DNA of 64,000 nt. Origin: Blastopirellula sp. J2-11. GTDB taxonomy: Bacteria > Planctomycetota > Planctomycetia > Pirellulales > Pirellulaceae. Both the position numbers and the translations under genes were made by a program. This document shows, one piece after another, positions 15,001-21,000 of this stretch (positions are counted from its first letter, which is position 1; every line of letters begins with the position of its first letter). The stretch covers positions 4,092,001-4,156,000 of the forward strand of contig NZ_CP097384.1 of the NCBI RefSeq assembly GCF_024584705.1. Reading direction: 5' to 3'. Under the pieces are notes generated by a model that searched no databases, was not told the origin of the DNA, and saw nothing but the letters and a program-made list of their open reading frames with translations.

Positions 15001-18000
15001 TACGACTGCGGTAAGGTCCGCCTGGCAGTGCAACTCTCCGGTACTCGCGGCATCGAAGACTAGTCGTCCGGCGAAGGGGTCGACCTCGGTGATCGGCGTG
15101 CCAAGAATCACTCCGTCTCCATCTGCATCGAATGCGCCGATGCCCAAAAGAACCGGCAAGAGGAGTCGTTCTGGATAGGCGTCCTCCCTCACAATAAGGT
15201 CATACTTTGGTTCACTTGAGTTGAAATCAAACGGTTTGACGCACCGAACAACGAATCGTCGCCGCGCCGAATGAATCAACCATCGCTCCGCGGCAACTTG
15301 CTCTACACTGGCGTTATCATCCAGGGGGCAGGACTTCTCTGCAAACTCTGACGACAACTCTTGGCCAAGCCCATCCGGCAATCCGGATACCGGCTTCTTT
15401 CCTGACCACACCGGCAAATTACCGGTAAAAACCAGCGGTTTGAAGAGCCGGGAGTTGGTAATCGGCCGTTCTACCGCGATGTCGCCGATCCAATTGAGTT
15501 CGTATTCCCGACTATCATTCTCGTCCGTGGAGATCTTCCAGCGTTTGTCCATTTCGACGACTTCAACAACGCCGGCGTCGACGCCAAGCTCTTCTTTGAA
15601 CTCGTCTGGAACCATCCCCGCATTCAAGAGATCCTTGTTCTCAACCGGAATCTCAAAGCCGACGAAATCGCCCATCCAAGGTCGGACGACAATCTCGCGT
15701 TTTCGCAACTCAAACCGCGTTCCTTCCGATAGGATGGACCATAATCTGTCCTTGACTCCTCGCTCAATTTGAGCGTCGGCAGCAAGCGAAATATTGGCCT
15801 GTTCAAACAGCGCCGGAAGCCCAGCCGGCATTATCTTGGCATTCAGTTCCGCGACATAGTCAAGCGGCGCCGCAAAGACCAACTGCGCCGACTCGAATCT
15901 CGTCTTCTTTCTCTCTTCTCGGTAGATGAGCCATTCATCGCCCATCGCAACTTGTCCTTCATGCTCGTTCGCCCATTGTTCTTCGAGCACCTCTTGCGTC
16001 TCGTAGGCAAACTGCCTCTCTACGTACCGTGCGGATACCTTCAACGGCTTGATGTAGTTCTTTTCGTCATCCCAGCCCGTTGGCTTGCTTTCAGTATCGG
16101 TGAGACGAAATCGGACGCCGTCAAACTCCACCTTCAGTCTCATGGGGGCGACCTCGTTGGCCGCTTCGACGATTCGGGTCGTTATATCTTCAATTTTTTT
16201 CACGCCATCCAGGAATACCGTAAATCGCAGCGCCGGGCGATCACTCGGCGGAGCGACTCCTAGATTGTCCGTCAGCTCGAAGACCAGCGGAAAGTTCTTT
16301 TCCCCCTCCACGCTCTCTTGCAGTTCCTCCAGAAGGCGTTGAAAGTTTATGGCGAGATTGGCGTTACCCGTTGCAGGAATCTTGATCGCGGCCAATTCCG
16401 TATCGGGCGCCACAATTTTTGGAGGAGCGTCATTCAAAATTAGCGATACGTCGAAGTTGGCGCGCGACTCAAAATCGGCCGCTACGCCGCCAGTCAGGTG
16501 GAGCGGCGAGAATCCGCTTGACGTCAGTTCGTCTCCTTGAAAGAGAGCGAACGGGAATGCTCTTGCCGACCGAACGCCAAAATCCTTCAGCGTAAACCGC
16601 AGCCTTTGACCGGTCGGATCGAGGGTCAAACCGAGCGCGGACAAGTCATCGTGAAGCGCGAATTGACGTTGCAAGAAATCAATCGTCAACGGTTGGAACT
16701 CGGTGATTTCTTTCATATTGGGAGCGCCGGCGGAAAACCCAAGCGTTTCGCCGTAACGCAGTACAAGCGACGTGTCGTCCGGATTATCGTCCAACTTTGT
16801 TCGCATGACCAAACGCTCACCGCGCGCGAGGACCTCGAAGTGGACAGCCGGCATTCCGCGATTGACGGCGTCGGCGACGCTCTGCTTGATTGCGTCGCAT
16901 ATTTCAACCACGCGAAACTCCAGTTCGCTTGCTCCAGAAGCTGGAACCTGGATCACATAGCCGTCGCCCGCTTGATTAACGACCTCGAATGCGAAGGCGT
17001 TGTAAATCTCCTCGGTAGCGGCAAGATCCGCTTCGGCCTCGAGAAACTCGAACCCGAGCCCCTCGATCCTTCCCAACCGGAAACTCTGGAGCGACGCATT
17101 TCTATTTACGTCCAAGTAAAACTGGTAGCGCGCGTTCGAGTCGGTCGATTCGATCGGCAAGACGCCAAAAGTGAACACGCCCCCCAACTTTCGCGAGCCC
17201 AGCTTTTCATCCAAAAGCTTGTTGAGATAGGCGACGTATCGTCCCTCCGGATTCTCTTCGTTCTCTTCCGGCACAAACGAAGCGTCCTTGTCGTCAAGCT
17301 TGATCGTCACCACTTCTCGATCAATATTGAACTTGAACGTCTTTTCATTTCGCTTTTCATAAAACGGCCAGTTTTCCGTTTGATGCGCCAGATTCGTCTC
17401 ATCAATGGGGATCCCGTAGATCCGGCGTATTCGGAGTTGCGGCGCAAGGTCGACCGTCATTTCTTCCCGCAGACCGATTCCGGCAATAACATTTTCCTCT
17501 GAGAACGGCAGCTTCTTCCCTTTTTGCCCAATCGCGGCCTGCAGACGTCGTCCCAGGTAGTCAAACATGGTGACGAGGTAGGATCCCTGGAGGCCGGCAT
17601 TCGTCACCGGCGAGATCTCCGCCACGGCTTCATCGCTCGTGGCAATGACGTAGGTTTTTGAAATATCCTTCGTGAAACCTTCTTTCTCTACTTTGACTTC
17701 TGGATAGACGTACAAGTCAAACTGCGCCGTGCCGTAGTTTTTCAGCCCGTCAATATTGTCAAACGCCAGCCGTTGCAAGTCCATTTTTTCGGTGACGCCA
17801 AGATCGACACGAACGCTCCCCACACGCGCCGTACCAGCGGGACTTGTCGACAAATCGTTACGAAATGGAGAGACGATTTTCGGTTGTCGGCTCGTCACTT
17901 CGTCGATTAAAGCTGTTCGATCCTGAAGCGGTAGATCTGCGATTGGAAAATCGATCGGACTAACAATCCCCTCCAAAAAGTCGAACGTCGCACGGTATTC

Positions 18001-21000
18001 CAATTGCTCTAAAAAGGGGCGGCCGACGCCCAGCAGTCCCAGGCCAAACGGAGAGGAATAGGCCGAGGAATTAGCCGAGGTGGTTGCTAGAGAGGCATTG
18101 CAGGCGGAAACAGCCAATGACAGATGGGCCCGTCGAACCACCAATCGTACGTCGGCAGATCCATCAAGTGGAACGTGAATCTCCGCATCGGCATCGGCCG
18201 TCATTTCCAGCGAGATTGGAACCTCGAAAACGAGGGTCGCCTCCCCTTGCGATGTGAGAAGCGCGAGATCCTGCAGCGGCTCTACGTCAAACGGATCTCG
18301 AAAGGCCGCTTCAAATCGAAATGCCCGCTGCGATGTCGTCGAAGCGCGAAAGGGAACCGCGACGACCAGCACGTTTTGGTTCCCCTCTACGTCTACCTTA
18401 CCGGTCTTTAAAAGCTCGCTGTACGTGTTGAGATTGTTGATATTAGCTCTCGCTTTATCAAGAGTATCCTCCAGCTGCGTTTGTAGTTCAACGAACTCCT
18501 TGCCCTCGAGATTATCGAGGTTGAGATGATTGAACGAGAGCCGTTCGCGGAGTTGATCATGGAGTTTCGTCTCCGCCATCAACTTGGGAACTTCCAGAAT
18601 TACTTTATCAAACGCCGCGAGGAGATTCGTTTTGACGACCGGTAAAATGGCGATCGATTGCACGACGGGAATTCGTCGCAATAGCGTCGGATTTAGATAC
18701 GCGAGATCGTTCTCAGACGGTTGGGCCACAGGGCCGGAGGGGGCGCCGGTAATCGCTTCACGCAATCGCTTCAGCGCTTCCTTCGTCGGATCAGCCGCCG
18801 CCGCATCAACAACGCCGTCGACTTGAAGCCATTCGGCAGGAGTTGCGCTGTGTCGCGCGAATCGAAGTCGATGCTGCGTTTCCGCAACAGGGATGGAAAA
18901 ACTGCCGACCTGCCAATTCGCCATGTCAGATATTTTCCGCGACGCGCCGCTCACAACGTCAATTGAGAACGTCGCTTGCGATTCGCCGTTGGGGCGCAGC
19001 GGCTTCCACTCAAGTGCGCCGGACTCTTCGTTGAGAACTTGCTGCGAAACGAAAAACTGCGCCTTTCCTTGGAAGCCTGGAGCGTCTTCTTCGTCCCCCG
19101 GAATCAGCATGTCGGCGACTCCTGGGGAAAAATAATATTTCGCCGAATTGGCGTCTTTGCGGAGGAGATACCCCAGGTCATCTTTGTTTTCGATCGAACC
19201 TGCCCCTCCTCCTTCAAGTCGGACGAACGCCTCATCCAATGGAACGTCAAAGACTTTTGCTCCCGCTGCCGCTCCGTAGACGATTCGCGTAATACTTAAC
19301 TTCTGCGGGTACGGCCTCTCCTTTTGAAAGCGTTCAAGTCCGGCCAAGTCAAGCGGAACCAGATCTCCGGTATATCCATCTTCCGTTGCGAAGGTGATGG
19401 TCTTCTCCGTGCTTCCAGACAGCGGATCCTTCGCCTCCCGAACGACAACTTTGCATTGATATGTCGACGATGGGAGCGAAACGGTCGTTGCGGAAAGTTT
19501 ATCGCCAGCGACTTGAACGCCTCCCCCTCCTTGCCATTCAGACCAGCCGCCGTCCGCCAACTTTCGCCGAAACCAGAGTTCGAACTTGCCAGTTCCTACG
19601 GCCGACTTCGTCCCAATCAAGCGGACGTCTCCTGCACGCACGACAAGACCCTTCTGTAAATCAACTCGGACAACGTCCTCGGGATTTACGTCCCATGAGG
19701 CGATTGTGAAAGGAAGATTCGCAGGAATCTGAGCGAACTCCGCTTTTTGCCGCCGTAAATAGGGCGCTCGTTGCCGGCCGGCGTCGTAACGGATCATCGT
19801 CGAATTCGACTCGATATAGTTGATCAACTCATCAAAATCGTTTCGCATCCCTTTGACCATCGGTCGTGGAGTTTTCGTAAATCCCTGAAACACGAAATCA
19901 ATCAACACGTCACGAATCGGGGGATGCAGCGAATCCCAGCTCGCTCGGACATCAGAGTTTTCGTCATTCGCAGTCCAGCGTTCATAGTTGCGCCTCGCCT
20001 GTTCGACGAACGAATCGACGTTTCCTACAACGATTTGCCCGTCAATCGTTTCCTCCCAAGTTGATCCTTCACTGTAGATCAGGTTGAAAACTCTCACCTC
20101 AGCCGACGGCGATATCGCAAGTCCTGAATGTTGGTGTTCGTGGCGGGCCGCATCGGCATTCGTCAGTCCAGCGCCTTTCGCCAGCGTTTCGCGGACATCG
20201 TCCGGAATCCCTTTGTCCTTGAGCTCCTCCATCACCTGCGCCTCGGTGCGCCATTTCAGGTTGTACCCACGTCCGATCAGCAATCCCGTCTTGTTGTCTT
20301 CATCTTTCATGCCGCGCGGTTTGGGGTGACGAAGTCGCAAAGTCTCACTCGTGCGTCCTTGCGCCAAGAACGTGAAGACGCCGTCTCGAACAAACGTTAA
20401 CTCATGGCTGAGCGTCGTACCGTCGCTGCGAATCGTTAGGACGCCGTAATCTTTAGGAATGCCTTTGACGTAGCGGGCGAACGAATATTCTCTTGATTCG
20501 GTCAACTCGCCGGCAGTTGGAAGGTCTGGGGTCAGAGCAATCTTTCCGCCGGCAGCCACGCCCGTAGCTGAGGTGATTTTCGAGGTAGCATGATCGGTAA
20601 TTTCCCAGTCGCCAGCGGAAGCGACTTCCGCCTCCACTTTTGCGCCTTCCTGGACGGTCCCTAGAATCTTCAACGGATCTGGATCCGCCGCTGGTGCAGA
20701 CGACAACTGAATCGGAACGTTCAGCCGTTCTCCGGCGGCAAGTTGCTGAATTTGTAGATGCGTTAGATCGGGAACCAGCCAGTTAGCGCGCAATTCGTCC
20801 AGCACTGGAGGGATCGATGTGTGCCGAAGCACGTCGAACTTGGCAAGTCCGAGGTTGACCGAAATTTCGTAATTCGTGTCGTCCACCTGTTCCACGACAC
20901 CATATTCATCATCGGTAATCTTCGCGGCAAAGGGGCCTACTGCTGCAGATCCCACCGCTTTTCGATCAACAGGAACAAAGATGCCGTCAAAGTCCCAATC

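Noticed and set aside
16537-17502. Plus-strand open frame of 321 codons
   Set aside because: Antisense to the giant gene, whose own frame is continuous there; no motif or ribosome site.
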